A stretch of DNA of 64,000 bases, taken from Dictyophora rubrovolvata. Taxonomy: Eukaryota; Basidiomycota; Agaricomycetes; Phallales; Phallaceae. Of this stretch, positions 11,850 through 24,039 are shown one piece after another. The DNA is taken from assembly GCA_029959195.1 (NCBI GenBank), contig CP114125.1:992001-1056000 (forward strand). The letters are read 5' to 3'. The position numbers and the translations under genes were made by a program. The notes under the pieces were generated by a model, which was not told where the DNA came from, did no database searches, and worked only from the letters and a program-made list of their open reading frames with translations. Position 1 is the stretch's first letter. Every line of letters starts with the position of its first letter.

Positions 11850-13977
11850 CTAGTTGCCAGAGTAAAGGTCAACTAAAATAGTAGTGATGCCAATCACTGT
11901 AACGAATCAAAATTCAGGTCTAAAAGGTCAAAGTAAATTCGATCGGACTTACCTATTTCTATGGCAATGAGTACAATGACAATCTGCTCTAGCCTTTCAG
12001 CATGACGACTAGCAGCTGATTCTTTAAGCAGTTGTAACATGTCTTGTAATACCTACAAGAAGGCGTCAAACATTCGCCATTATACGATTAATGGTCATTA
12101 TACTTCAACCCGAGCATTGAGCACCCGCGTGCGCTGTGGTATTTCAAGGTAACTTCTGGCGGCGTCATACAATGGTTGGAGATCCGGAAAGCTCTGTCAC
12201 ATAATTAGTAATTATATTGCATCTTGTGATCATGCCCATGCCCACCCAAAATATTTCCTTTACATTCAATATAAAATGTCAGAGGTATCCATATAAATGT
12301 CTCGTGATTTTACCGGTGCATCCAACACAGAGCCAACAAGGTTAATGTTTATTCGTAGCATAAACAATTGCCCAATCTGACGCATTATCTCCTTATGTTT
12401 CATCTAGTATAAGAATGTGTAAAGAGATCTACAATTTACTCTTTGAAGGGACAAACTTTAATTTTACCGGTTTTGGAAATTATACCGGGAATGTCCTTGG
12501 TCTGTTCAATTGTGTTCGATATTAGCTCCTCAAACTATCGAACACATTATATATATTAGACGTCGGAGAATCGGATTAGCCTACCAAAGATATTTTGACG
12601 GATTGGGACAGAGCATGAGAAAGAGACAGTTTGGTCCTATCACGATTCAAAATCCCAATCATCGGTAAAAAGGAAAGTGAGCAAACATGTAGCTTGAACC
12701 CTTTCGAAGTGTTCTAAAAAAGAGTAAATATAGCGCCAGACATTCATTCCTAAACTCACATGACATCATTGTAAATGCTGGAAACAAAAAATCATAAGGA
12801 TATACAACAAAGTCATAAAATGGCTAACCGGCTGTAGTCTGCATAATAGAAATTAAGATCTTCCATTTCCACGCTATCGGAAGCTAGATGAAGTGATACT
12901 TCTATATCAGAACTAGTCATTGCAGAATGCAGCTTACGAAGTTTTTCAACCTCAAACCGCCGGCTACTCAAATCGCGTTATGACTTGGAAGTAAAAGGAA
13001 CAAGAAAAGACATGCATCGAGGTAAGGAATCGTTTTTCCTGAGCTTCTGTCATACCCCACATAACAACCGTCTAATCGTAGCAATTTTTTTCACACAAAT
13101 TAGTTGCAGGAAATTCACTATTCGGGGACCCTTACCCCATACTCGAAGAGAAACACATCTGCTTCTCCTTCTGTTTGCCCTGTTTGGAATCGTTTAATCT
13201 TAGGCTTGGTCTCAGATCGGCGTGTTATTTCGTCAGTGGAGACCGGAGCTAAATTCGTCTCTGAATTGATTGAAATAAGATAATCTCTGTCGCTGTTGCT
13301 ACCCAAATTAGCGCTAGGGTCCACGTCCGATGCAGTATGTTGTTGAGTTTTTAGGTCATATGAATAGGGTGTGTAAATTACTTCATCGAAACGTCGAACT
13401 GCCGTACGATAGGCCGACTTCCGCGCATGAAAGAATTTCAATAAATCATCCATGCGGTATGAACTGGGTTTCACGCTCCAATTAAAAAACTAAAACCGCA
13501 CAGCGTGAAGATCGACCTACTTGGCAGTACAGTAAGCCGTTACTCGAGGTAACGACTTGGCGGTTTTTTTCGTTAAACGTAGAGCATCTTTTCTTGCCGT
13601 TCCCGCAGGTATTTGAGAAATTTGATTATAGACCTAAATATTGCGGAATTAATTTTCTCTGGCAGGTTTAAAAAATCAATTAAAGGTCAGAACTTCAACG
13701 TCCTCTTGATCTTGAAGCTCCTCCGACTCATCTTCTTCACTCGTTTCAGTTTGCTTAGGAGCCTCAGAAACATCAGCTAAATCTGAGTCGTCAATAAGAT
13801 GTCCAGTCTTAGGCCCTGCGGTTAAGAGAGATTGGTCGGGTTCGGGTTGTTCAGGCAATACTTTCAGTTTGCCAGCTGCCTTAGTGCTCCTGAGATTGCA
13901 AGTTACAATGTATAAGAGATGACGAGCAAAGATTATAAAACCCTGTACCTGTTTGCACCTCTTGTTCGTTCGGACAT
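11850..13977 (-). CDS. RMD1: RMD1/sif2 family protein (DUF155) with C-terminal membrane anchor
   Basis: This is a member of the DUF155 family (yeast RMD1, fission yeast sif2, human RMND1 relatives), which act at membranes and in part in mitochondria. The mechanism is poorly known. The start is MSERTRGANR at 13977. An acidic Glu/Asp-rich linker follows, then the family signature: IPAGTARKDALRL, LPRVTAYCTANSYRMDDLL across an exon join at 13521/13463, RRFDEVIYTPY, FLFEYG, and VVMWGMTEAQE. Downstream come RFEVEKLRKLHSAM, SHALSQSVKISL and FPDLQPLYDAARSYLEIPQ. The last exons encode a hydrophobic helix (IVIVLIAIE joined to VIGITTILVDLY) ending YSGN, a tail-anchor position usual for the family. The intron 13015-12964 requires a GC donor (GCATGT). 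Exact joins near 13,690-13,634 and 12,755-12,600 remain ambiguous. Confidence 0.85.
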
Positions 13978-15797
13978 CTTAGTGTCGAGAGACATTGGAC
14001 AACGTTGCAGCTTGCAAGCTCCACTGCAGATCAAACGCCGCTGACCAATAATAATAGACGCTGTATAAAATCACGTGATAGACGTACACCATATGTGTCC
14101 ACTCCATCAAGTACTTGCGCTCAAGTACTCAAGCCCGTCGTCTGCCATTGGGTGTAAATGAGTTTCCATGATACTACTAAACCGATCACGGAAGCTATCA
14201 CGGAAGCTATCACGGAAGCTGTCCTGAAAATTCCTGGTTTAAACTTTACTTTATATTTCGAAGAACACCCACCAGCTGACGAATGCAATGCAGGCTTAGG
14301 GGGGTGCGCCAACTCTCACGAACCATTTATATCCAGAATCTGTGCGAAGACATCTCTGTAGGCATCCCATATTCCGCGTAATACATGCATATTTATTTAG
14401 GGATAGCCAGCCAGCTCGGATGCGGCTTTTGGAAGCATAATTCAGAAGTAAATCGCCTAACTCTGACTTGTATCTGAGATATCTGAATCTCCACTTCCTA
14501 CGTTGGCCACGTGGGGCTCAAGCTGGAGTACACCATTGAGGATGAGGACTTCGATCTAGGTACACGCCGACATATTATTTGCTGGACCAAATAGCTTGTC
14601 CTTATCTATCCCTCCGTGACACTCCATCTGGAAGCATCATCCTTCAATGTCGTAATTCGCGATATGTGCATCATCGTATCCATGCCTTGTTCACTTGGGT
14701 CCATCTGCGTCAAGTGATCCACGACATGTTCGTATATTGGACCTGTCAAGCTAGGCAAATGAACTCCTGTGCGCAATAACGCCATACGTGGAATGTTTAC
14801 GTTCTCTTAGTGTCAGCTCGGTCTTCTTTCTCCAGAAGCATACCCACGAGAGATTAAACTATAAGAAGAGGGTGCTCATTTAGTGCACCCTATTTGTATA
14901 CATACAATAGAACGTTCTCTTGCCTCACCCGATAATTTATGTAATGCTTTGGCATGCTAGGATGACTCGCTTTCCCTTATTACTAAAGCGACCGTGTAGC
15001 CTGAATGAAAAAAACCTTGATAGCCTTTTTTCTTTGGGAATTCTCAAGTCGCCGTTTCGGAAGCATTCCATATCATTTCAGAAGGGCAAGCTGCCATTGA
15101 ATGACTGGATCTGCCAGAGTTTCCTTGATATTGATGTGAGAAATAGCGGTACTGGTTAAAGGAGCAGCTAATCGAATAGACAGTGACGGAATTTGATGAT
15201 GGTATAATATTATGTCAAATTCAAAGTTCATGAGTCTTGTCTCTGAGGATCTGACAATGCGAACACGACTATTATGCTTGACACGTTCCAGTTAGAAGCC
15301 TCGAAGAAATTGGCATTCTAATACGTTCCGGCGTCACTCACTGTAGTTTCTTTACGCCTTGGAATATTTAACCTTGGCAATAATTCATTGGGGAATGGGG
15401 TGTTGCAAACGCTATTCAAAACTCGTGCTTTGATTTTGGACGCCAAAGGGACGGGAAGGTTCTATCTGAAAAACAATTATTTGAGCAACTGGGTGATCGC
15501 TCGTCGTAAGATCATGTGCGAGATAGAGATAATACAAGAAATAGTTTAACAAAAACGAATGAACGCGCCCTATGTAACGAACAAAAAGTAAAGCTGGGAG
15601 GGGGCAAACAAGGAAAACGATGATAAGAGAGATTTGCTAGTCAACAAGACGCGTCCATGAGCGACATTTGGGTGGAATAGGACAATAATAAACAAAGAAT
15701 CTGCAGATGAAATAATTTCAAACAAAAATTGAGGAACAGCAGTGGAAATATAAAGAAGGATATATCTTGATGGCTAAAAGTACAGATGGGTTTGAAG
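13978..15797. other. Intergenic region with no convincing gene
   Basis: This region holds the upstream part of the RMD1-like gene and the 3' flank of the Gti1/Pac2 gene. A 67-residue open frame (14,158-14,361) includes a 12-base tandem repeat. It has no homology I recognise and no splice support, so I do not call it a gene. Other frames here are short and lack coding features. Confidence 0.45.
14185..14220 (+). repeat. Perfect 3 x 12-base tandem repeat
   Basis: The unit ATCACGGAAGCT occurs three times with no mismatch. It is a multiple of three, so in the plus frame it reads ITEA repeated. Confidence 0.9.
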
Positions 15798-16973
15798 TTA
15801 ATTGATAGAGGGGAAACCGCGTAAAACGACTTCGTCGGCGGGATGACGTCTAGGGTGGTGTAGAGACTGAAGGTATGAAAGAGGAGCAAGCTTGTTCACG
15901 ACTTTTCGCTTTTCACAGGTGAATTTATCGATCGACATCTGGTCTTGCCGGTCTCGTGACGATTTTGCTGGATAACCCTCGTTGTCGTTCCCATCATAAT
16001 CTGCATTCATGCCGGAAAATGGAGGGGGCGTTGGTGAAGCAACGCGGGAGTCGAAGGGAAGGCATGCTAGATATGGAACGGGCTCGTCGCCCGAAGATTG
16101 AGGATCCGATACTGGACTTGGAAGGTCAACTGGATAAGGCCGGCGTGACTCTTTCCTTTTTTTGCCGCATCGCGAGCGGCGGTACATTCCTGGAGGTACA
16201 GTAATACCCCTCATACAGGGGATGTCGTCCACAGTGTTCATGCCATTGACAGTTGCCTGCGTGAAATAGGCGGCTAAAGCATTCCATGGGAGGAAAGGGA
16301 GGAAAGTCCGGTTTTAAAAGGGGAGTCATCCCGAACATATCATTGACGAACGACTTACTCAAGTGCCATTTCTTGGGACCAGTGGGCAGGTTCACCCAAG
16401 CTGAATAGGTCTGTTTAGTGAGAACGTCGCTTCCTTCGGCTTTTGTGAACTTCTCCTGGTAAAAGAGGAACTTTTATATGGGGAGGGGGAAGAGCTGATG
16501 TGAGCGAATGCCTGATCTGCAATGTGGAGGTCTAAACACGCACATCCTGAAGGACAGAAAAGAAATAAAAATTAGACCGTACGCATACAGGACGGAGGCG
16601 GAGGGCGAGAGATGGAGAGTCAGCTACATACGTCTCGGACACGACTAGGTCCCCAGCGCAAACCATCTGTCCAGCGCTCGATACCAAGACCGGCAGCTTC
16701 AGAAGTCGTACTGCGTTCCTCCCACACAAAGACTGAACCTGGACGGACATACCGACGTTCTTCGGCATCTAACCGACGATGCACCATGGGACCCAAAATA
16801 CGAAGGACGCCCGCAGCATGGAAGATACGGTGCGCATCATCAGTCGTTCTTCGTTTTTGAAGTTGACGGCGGCGGACACGTAAGAAAAGTAAGATGCGTA
16901 AAAAAAATAAAGGAAGGGTCAAATGAAAAGCAGCTTACATGATGCGCGTATTGGTGCAGGTGGGCAGCTGCAT
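15798..16973 (-). CDS. Gti1/Pac2 family transcription factor (WOPR domain), compact
   Basis: This is a nuclear DNA-binding regulator of the Wor1/Ryp1/Gti1/Pac2 family, known for morphological switching and sporulation control. Five exons give 280 residues: 16973-16939, 16848-16632, a 3-base exon 16546-16544, 16470-16359 and 16273-15798. WOPRa begins MQLPTCTNTRI and continues DDAHRIFHAAGVLR. It ends with RRYVRPGSVFVWEE and IERWTDGLRWGPSRVRD. WOPRb is FLFYQEKFTKAEG, LTKQTYSAWVNLP and KKWHLTAYFTQATVNGM. The two halves are separated only by the splice junctions around the micro-exon. After a basic stretch (RCGKKRKESRRP), likely a nuclear signal, comes a Ser/Pro-rich tail of about 110 residues. 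This is shorter than many homologues, which often have long Gln/Pro-rich tails. Which of the two usual fungal paralogues it represents cannot be decided here. Confidence 0.92.
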
Positions 16974-17638
16974 TACTACCGAGAGGGGTAACAAAGACTC
17001 GGGAAACGGGAAAGGGAGGAAAGGAGAGGTGGTAGTAGTAGAGTAATGTGCTGGAGACGAGCGACGAAGAGGAGGAGGATGAGATTTATAGCGGAATAAA
17101 CGGATGACTGGTTTTCAGCGTTTGTACAGAAAGGTGCGAGGGTTCGCGGGATCGAAGAACATGTACTGGAGAATACGTAATATGTACAAGCTGCTGAAAA
17201 TATTCATTTTTTTTTATTTCACAAAAATAAAGTAAACAGAAATTGCACCAAAATATTATTCTAGTTATTACGTGATAAGACCCGATGGCTTGACAATCAC
17301 AGATAACCTTTTTTTTTACTTGTCTCTCTTCGGTTTCTTTTTCCCACCCGTATGGAAAGAATGGCAGGTCTGAGTGGTAGGCCTAGAATGACAGTGGCTA
17401 GTGACAGTTGAATGAACATGTATGTATTACTCTTTGCATTTGTATACACAGTAATTTGCGGTGGTTTAGTTTATTCCCCAGTTTTTTTATTCGTTTCATT
17501 CCTACATCATACGCGATTTCCGCTACTACCACCGCTATTCATCCATTCGGCTCCTAATTACCCTACTAAATGTGCTATTATTATTAATTTACATTAATTT
17601 TTAATTCATAAGTTATTACTTTTTATAAGAAATGTAAA
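16974..17638. other. Upstream region of the Gti1/Pac2 gene, no gene seen
   Basis: This gap lies between the DNAJC11-like gene's 3' end and the Gti1/Pac2 start, both on the minus strand. It is AT-rich at 17,205-17,330 and 17,570-17,640 and contains no supported coding region. It probably holds the promoter and 5' leader of the regulator. Confidence 0.45.
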
Positions 17639-20059
17639 TCACGTACCCCTCAGCGGTAATACAACCGAAGAAAAATCCCCCACCTCTACGACGTGTAACG
17701 CGTCATGAAATAGATACTCTATCTTTAGTCGTTTACGTGCCCCGGGTAGCGGGTCGTGAAACCCTACCAATCCTGCCTTTTACATCCAATGATCAGCAAT
17801 CGGCGTTTCACACGCACCCTAATCATACTTCTTTCTACTCACCTTGGATCGTCCTCCAGGAATTGTCAACTGACTGTCATGCACCTGAACCTGCAACGGG
17901 ATCGTCACATCAATGGCCACCGCCTCTTCGCCTTCTTCCCCACTTGCGATGTATGTACCACTCAGTATGACAAGTCCTATACTCTCCGGTTCAGAAGCCT
18001 GCTGTCTTTTAAAGAGAGAGATATATATATCCCCGAAAACATACCGCCAATACTCCGTTCACACTCAACTCGACGATGTGCGTGATCAGATAGCATGTCA
18101 ACAGTTCTTTCTGCTTCCTCCTTCTTTTGCCTGATCCGTTCACTGTGCACCTTCCGTGTACTTTGTAATTGTCTGTAAAACCATCCATCAACTATTGGTC
18201 AGACAAAAAGTTTTTCATCTCACACCCATCGTGAAAACCACGCACGATATCCGACGAGCACGTAACCAAGGTCTTATCAGCAAATTATGTGCTATACCTG
18301 CGAATGCTGATGGCACAAGCACCGCGCACAGACCGATCATAACATCGATCTCATACGACAAGATAATGGGAAAAGCCAGCTGATGCCCAGATATATCAAT
18401 CCTGTGAACCGTCGGGGAAGAAATATGACACCACGCATGGAATCAACTCCGGTGTCTACAGAGGTAATATGTACTCACAATACCTCAGTGTACATTGGAC
18501 CAGCGTTTCCCGAACCCACAGCGACTGATACGGTATATTTTTGCTTGCTCGACCATAAACCATAGACCGTTCCTTTTAACCCCAACAGTCCACATTCGAG
18601 CACAAATCGTCCTTTGAATCCACCAGCGACTGGCTTTGTCGTAACATCAGCGACGAGAGATGGTAGAGGCGCTACTCGAACACCGGTTCCCCACATAAAT
18701 ACCCTGTCTGATTCTAGAGGTACACCAATCATTGCTGTAAAGGTGGGTATCCGACCAGTTGCAATTGTTAATGTCCCCGTGGTGTGAGAAGTTGGAAAAA
18801 GTCTTCGTTGTACTTCCAAAGTCAAGCGGGGAAAGATGCGAGGCGATAAATCCACTTTCGCCGATATACTGTTGTCTGTGTCTGAATAGGCAGATTTGAA
18901 GCTGATTTTATGCAAACGATAAAGATTTGCTGATGCCTGATTAATTTATGGTTCATGACGCGACCTACTATGTTATACATTTGAGATGATGAGATGGACG
19001 TACTTCGAACTCAACCCTAGGAGAAAATTGATGTCGAACAGTCCCTATCAGGTTTCCGAAGTCAGGCTTTGTCCCAGGTAGTGGAGACGCCTGTATCTGC
19101 CCTGTTAGAAAAATATCTGTATTATCGCGTAAACGCAGCTATGTTCGTTATTAGCCGATGTTCAAAATCCACAATAATATACTTCTTACTCCTATCGTAT
19201 GTTCCACGCCCAAAAGCGTTTTTTTAATTCCTCGCACCCAGGGCACAAGTCGTTTCATCTTTAACGAGCTGGTGATGTCCAATGCACAAGTCAAACGACC
19301 CTTAGAAATGACTGAAAAGGTGTCATTTTTCTTTCTGAGGAGAAGTCGTTCAAGCTCGGATCGTAGCTGCAAATGCAATCAGTTTAGGCAGGCATTGGAT
19401 GCACCGGCATCTTACCTCGTCAACAGAATTGAATCGTTTCTGGATGGCGTTACTTGCAGCTAAGCCCTCTTCACCGAGCGCATCATAAACTGTCCAGATA
19501 TAATTACGCATTTTTGAGTTCATGTCTTAAGGAAGTGAAACCGCTTACTTTGACGTTGCACGGGATTTGTTAAGACTGAAAGCGTTGATTAACTTAGGCT
19601 GCTTTTTTTTTCCTGAGACATCGTTGATAAATGAAATTTACTTTCATACGCCTTTTGAATTTGTCGAAACCTATCTTCAGCGAGCTTTATTGATGCATCA
19701 TCTCTATGACGCTGACGATCCGGGTGAAAGATTACTAAAAGGAGAAAGATAAAGAACCATAACTTCGTTTACGCAGGAAAAAAAAAGTTATCATACCAGC
19801 AAGTTCTTTATACCGATGCCGGATGTTATCCTAAAACATAAGTTACCTGTGCAGGGGCGGTCGAAGAAGGCTGAAAAGAAAAAAACTACCTGAGAAGCCG
19901 ATACGGGCACATTTAAAAGGGCACTGTAAATAAATAAGAAATTGGAGGTTCTAGATAACACGATAGGTAAGCCTACTATAGCGATTCTCTGGACTCTCCG
20001 TGCGGAGGGGTAGCAGCTGTTGAGTTTGATTCTGGCAGTGGCCTATTAGTAGTAGGCAT
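17639..20059 (-). CDS. DNAJC11-type J-domain protein (DUF3395 C-terminus)
   Basis: This is an Hsp40 co-chaperone of the DNAJC11 type, which in animals associates with the mitochondrial MICOS/outer-membrane complex. The start is the ATG at 20059 (MPTTNRPLPESN). Small exons build the J domain: SLYALLNVP, DNIRHRYKELA, then IFHPDRQRHRDD with the HPD motif, and RFRQIQKAYE. After NPVQRQIYDALGEEGL comes a central beta-rich region made of many short exons. The C-terminal DUF3395 part is recognisable: KEEAERTVDMLSDHAHRR, GLVILSGTYIASGEEG, VTIPLQVQVHDSQLTIPGG, AGLVGFHDPLPGARKRLKI and the end VEVGDFSSVVLPLRGT. The stop TGA is at 17641-17639. Roughly ten introns are needed and not all central joins were resolved. 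The overall identity is secure because N- and C-terminal signatures agree. Confidence 0.85.
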
Positions 20060-21581
20060 AATAACGTAGGCTACATATGTTGTCACATGCTTTGGGTCAC
20101 ATGTCACATGTCAGTGGGCCTGCCATGTCATTCTGCAGCCTGAGGGCGCACTCTTTCGTACCTACCAAACATCATTTTGTTTTTTCTTTAATGGATCCCC
20201 GTATGTAAGTCTACTTCTCGCTCGGTCCGTTCGCGCCGTTGAAGTCTATGTCACCAGGGAAGTTTAGTTTAGATAATACATATAACTCTCTCCATGCTGC
20301 TCATGTTTTATAAAGGTTATCAGGCGAAACCTAAATCCTGCTTGTTTTCTACTGACCCCTTTTTTTGCTCATCAACTGTATTTTATATACATCTTGGAGC
20401 TAGCACTCTTTCCGCGCCTTTCGAATTCTTGCATAAGGACATATATCTTGGCGTACAGCCTGTCATTCGTCGCCGCCGCCCGTGAATAAAGAGCATGTAG
20501 TTTGACTTGATTCAAGTACTCTTAGTTTAAAAGCATGCATCAAAATGCAATCAGCAAGCACTAAATAATGTCTTAGCCCTTTCTCCCATCTGAATCTGAT
20601 GTGTTACCCAGATCGGTGTGCCTGTCCATAAATAGTGCATGGAAACGCTCCCTCGGGCTTTCCAATCATCACCATCAATTATGCTCCTCAAAGAGACTTG
20701 ATAAGAACCCCCGTACATATATTCCTTTCCCATTATTCAAAAGCCTATCTTGCCGCAATCTCGTTAAGCACGCTAAACCTAAACGGTTGTTTTGAAGTAA
20801 TTTCTAGTGGGAGGATCCCAGTACAGTAAGTACATCAAGTGTTCCAAATTATGTATATCATATAATATCAATATCCAAGGAACTGGGTGTAAGTTACCGC
20901 TTCTCATCCATTTCTCATATACACCTAATTTTACCCTTCACGATAGGACGTTCTTTTTTCCCCAAACCTTCTGCCCAAAGTAATTGAGCAACACAGTAAG
21001 TACTAGGTTTGGTTTCATTATTTATATCCGTTGGTTCTAGAGGTTCTATTTCTGTGTCCCCATGATTAACTGCGGATTTCCGCCGCTACATTTAGTTACC
21101 CGGCTGAAGTCATCCGTATAACAATAATAATAATAACATAAATAAATACATGCATGTCAAATCACCTTTTTGGGGATAAATCCAATGGTATATGTTAGTT
21201 TGACGTTCATTCGTGCCCCCCTGCACGTATGTACATAACAAGAATGTATGACACAGCTTTAAATTGCAAGATCATTTCATTTCATCAGTTTAAACCGACT
21301 TCTCCGTGCCTTCCACTTTTTAAATGAAAGTCGAACTTCCAAGCTCATATAAGTAGTCCGGTATGTACCGCGTTTGAGGGGGATGAGCTTCGATGTAAAA
21401 GCAAGGAAAGAGGGGTCGATCAATTTCTCCACATGGGGAATTCACAATGTTGGGACAAGAACTGCCTTTTCTATATATGTTTTGGTAATTACTTCAAGTC
21501 AGTCGTAAATCGCCGAGCGCGTGGAAATTCACGCAAATCGAGTTTGCAAGGATTTTTCGTATGCATAATGCGCTACCTTAG
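20060..21581. other. 1.5-kb intergenic region, nothing recognised
   Basis: This region holds upstream sequence of the DNAJC11-like gene and the 3' flank of the MutY gene. Frames are short and lack domains. A run of TCACATG-type repeats lies at about 20,082-20,112. Confidence 0.45.
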
Positions 21582-23408
21582 CTATGGCCGACTGCCGTCT
21601 TCTTTTTCAAGTACCGCTTTCCAATAAGATCGGACTTTCTTCCATATATTCACGACACCCGTGCTAACGCTGAAGGGAAAAAAAAGATTCAATACGTGAA
21701 AAGAGAGGAAATTCATTCCACAGATATAGGCTCACTTTGCTTCTGAAACGTCTTTCTCGAGAATCCACTTGGCGCGCATTGCAATTGTATCATTATTCGC
21801 CCTACGGAAGGCCGGTGGTGATGATCCTCCTCCTAATACAACAGATACTATGCGGTAGGTCTTTCTTATGTGACTGAAGACGTGAACGTAGTCGCCAATA
21901 CTTTGTACGTGCGTGACTTGGGTTTGGTTTTCGTGCAAGTTTGCGGAAGTCTGCTGTCGAACCTCGGACTTGGGCGTTTCATTTTTCGAAAATGATGCCT
22001 CAAACAGGCTGTCAAGAACGAAGTACGAATGCTCAAGTAGCTCTGTCTTACTATCGCCAGTAATTTGACAGGAAGGAAATTCATACAGCCCTGCTAACAA
22101 GCCTTTCAAGGACTGTGAACCTCCGGACATATTGTAAAGGAGAAGAAAAGGAATATCACCTTTGTTAGGCCGACGGACTAATACGAATTGTCTTCCTTCG
22201 TTTCCTCTCCATTCTACGATGTTGACGAGATCGGTTTCAAACTTTGATTTCGGTTTAACTGCCCGCATTGGGAACCTTGTTACCGCGTTTCCGGGAGGAA
22301 CCTGCTCACAGAGTTGACATAGATCTTCGATATCTACGTCGGCCCGAACTGCTGGTAGACCCTGGTTCAAATTTGAACCATCAGAAACATTGTCAGGTGC
22401 CTGCAAATTAGGATAACTGAAAACCTACAACGGTGAGTTCTTTGAAGGCCCCGCAACCGGATTTCAGAGGACACGATTCGCAAGCGGGGTCTTTCACTTT
22501 GCAAATCGTACTTCCCAGTTCGATCAGGGCTTGGTTAATGTCGCCAGGGTTGTTACAAGCCGACACCATTTCCTCTGCTCCATTCCATAACAATTCTAAA
22601 GTGTGCTTTGCTTTTGGAGAAGAATAGACGGCTAGAAATCGACTTAATAGCCGGTGAACGTTACCATCTAGGACGGGAACACAACGACCAAATGCTATAC
22701 TGCAGATAGCACCCGCACTGATATAGATAGATGGAGTGATGATAAGCAGTCGATAGACAGTAAGATATCACATATTAACTCTCGTTGCAGCCAATAACGT
22801 GCCTGTATCGTCCTATTCCCGGTATCTCCTTTTCCAACACTTTGACATCATCAGGTAAACGACCGTTGAATTTATTAACAGCTTTCTTTGCGCCGGCAAG
22901 CAACCTCGAAGCTCGGGAATAATAACCCAGACCCTTCCATAACTTATTGACAGCATCTATATCTGCTTTTGCAAGGTCATATATCGTCGGAAATTTCTCC
23001 ATCCATCGATTATAGTAAGGAATAACAGTTGCTACTTGTGTCTGTTGTAACATTATTTCGGAAACCCATACCTGCGAACAATCAAATTTTGTTTCATACT
23101 GAAAAGCCTTAGATTATCATGGTAAAATAACGAACTTCATACGCCCTTTGTGACTGCTCTTCATAGTTTTCGCAAAATGGTTTTCTCCACGGCATTCCCC
23201 TCACATGGCGTACGGTCTCAAACCAAGCCAAAAGCTCGTCTTGAAGTTTTTGAACTTCATTCAACGTATGCAAACTGGATAAATGATGCCGTTCCACCGT
23301 TATAATCACGTGGTTACCATTATTCTGAACTGTAGGTGTTTTTTTTTGTTTCTTTTCTGATGATCGTGACCTTCCCGTCGCGGGTGAGAGAGCCCTTTTG
23401 AGTGGCAT
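21582..23408 (-). CDS. MYH1: Adenine DNA glycosylase (MutY/MYH)
   Basis: This enzyme removes adenine mispaired with 8-oxoguanine in base-excision repair, in the nucleus and/or mitochondria. The start MPLKRALSPATG precedes a basic stretch (EKKQKK) that could be a nuclear signal. Family motifs run in order: MPWRKP; VSEIMLQQTQVATVIPYY; WKGLGYYSRA; the helix-hairpin-helix glycine motif PGIGRY joined to SAGAICSIAFGR; and the catalytic Asp in VPVLDGNVHR. The iron-sulphur cluster ligands follow as C-x6-C-x2-C-x5-C (CKVKDPACESCPLKSGC). The C-terminal part, 22,406-21,732 plus a last exon ending at 21582, matches the NUDIX-like 8-oxoG recognition domain in position and includes LVRRPNKGDIPFLL and GLLAGLYEFP. 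The intron 22802-22718 needs a GC donor (CAG|GCACGT). All catalytic residues are present, so the gene looks functional. Confidence 0.93.
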
Positions 23409-24039
23409 ATGGAGGGGTTGATGCGATTAAACAACCACGCCAATTCTCTAACGTTAATAGGGGAGACGATAAACGTGAGATTTTGCTGTTGTGACTAGGG
23501 TCATACACAAAAGTATGTATGGCATCCATTGTTAGCCGGCGTCTCGACCGCCTGACATCTCCAACCATACTTGAGTGACATGAATGTAATCAACGAGCTA
23601 TTAAGTAATATATAATGTATGTACTTTTTAGTTTCGACTCGTGCTATATTACCGAGATATTCTTGACCTAAATGCTGAGCTATAGTTAGCATGTACTTAA
23701 AGGCTTTAAGAAGTATACGAGCGCATCTGTCAGGCCTTCACAGAAACTGCAGTTAATCGATAACTATCCGTTGTTAAACAATCTAAATATCTTTATCTAA
23801 GATGAGAACCTGAGACCCGTTACATACAAACTCATTAGGGTCAACACCGTACAACAACCATGATTTCTTCCAGTTGAAGGAGAATCGTGATATGCCAGGT
23901 ATGTTTGTGATGAGAAGAGATAATTCTATTTATATACTTAAAACGTCTCATGGTCCGCGAAAACAACGCTCTCAAAAAATATTTGAATCGCAGCGCCTAC
24001 GACAACTATGGCTTTGGAGATGGCTCACAGGAAGTCAAT
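23409..24039. other. Intergenic region upstream of MYH1, no gene seen
   Basis: This gap separates the MYH1 start from the 3' end of the acyl-CoA synthetase gene. No domain-bearing frame is present on either strand. Confidence 0.5.
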
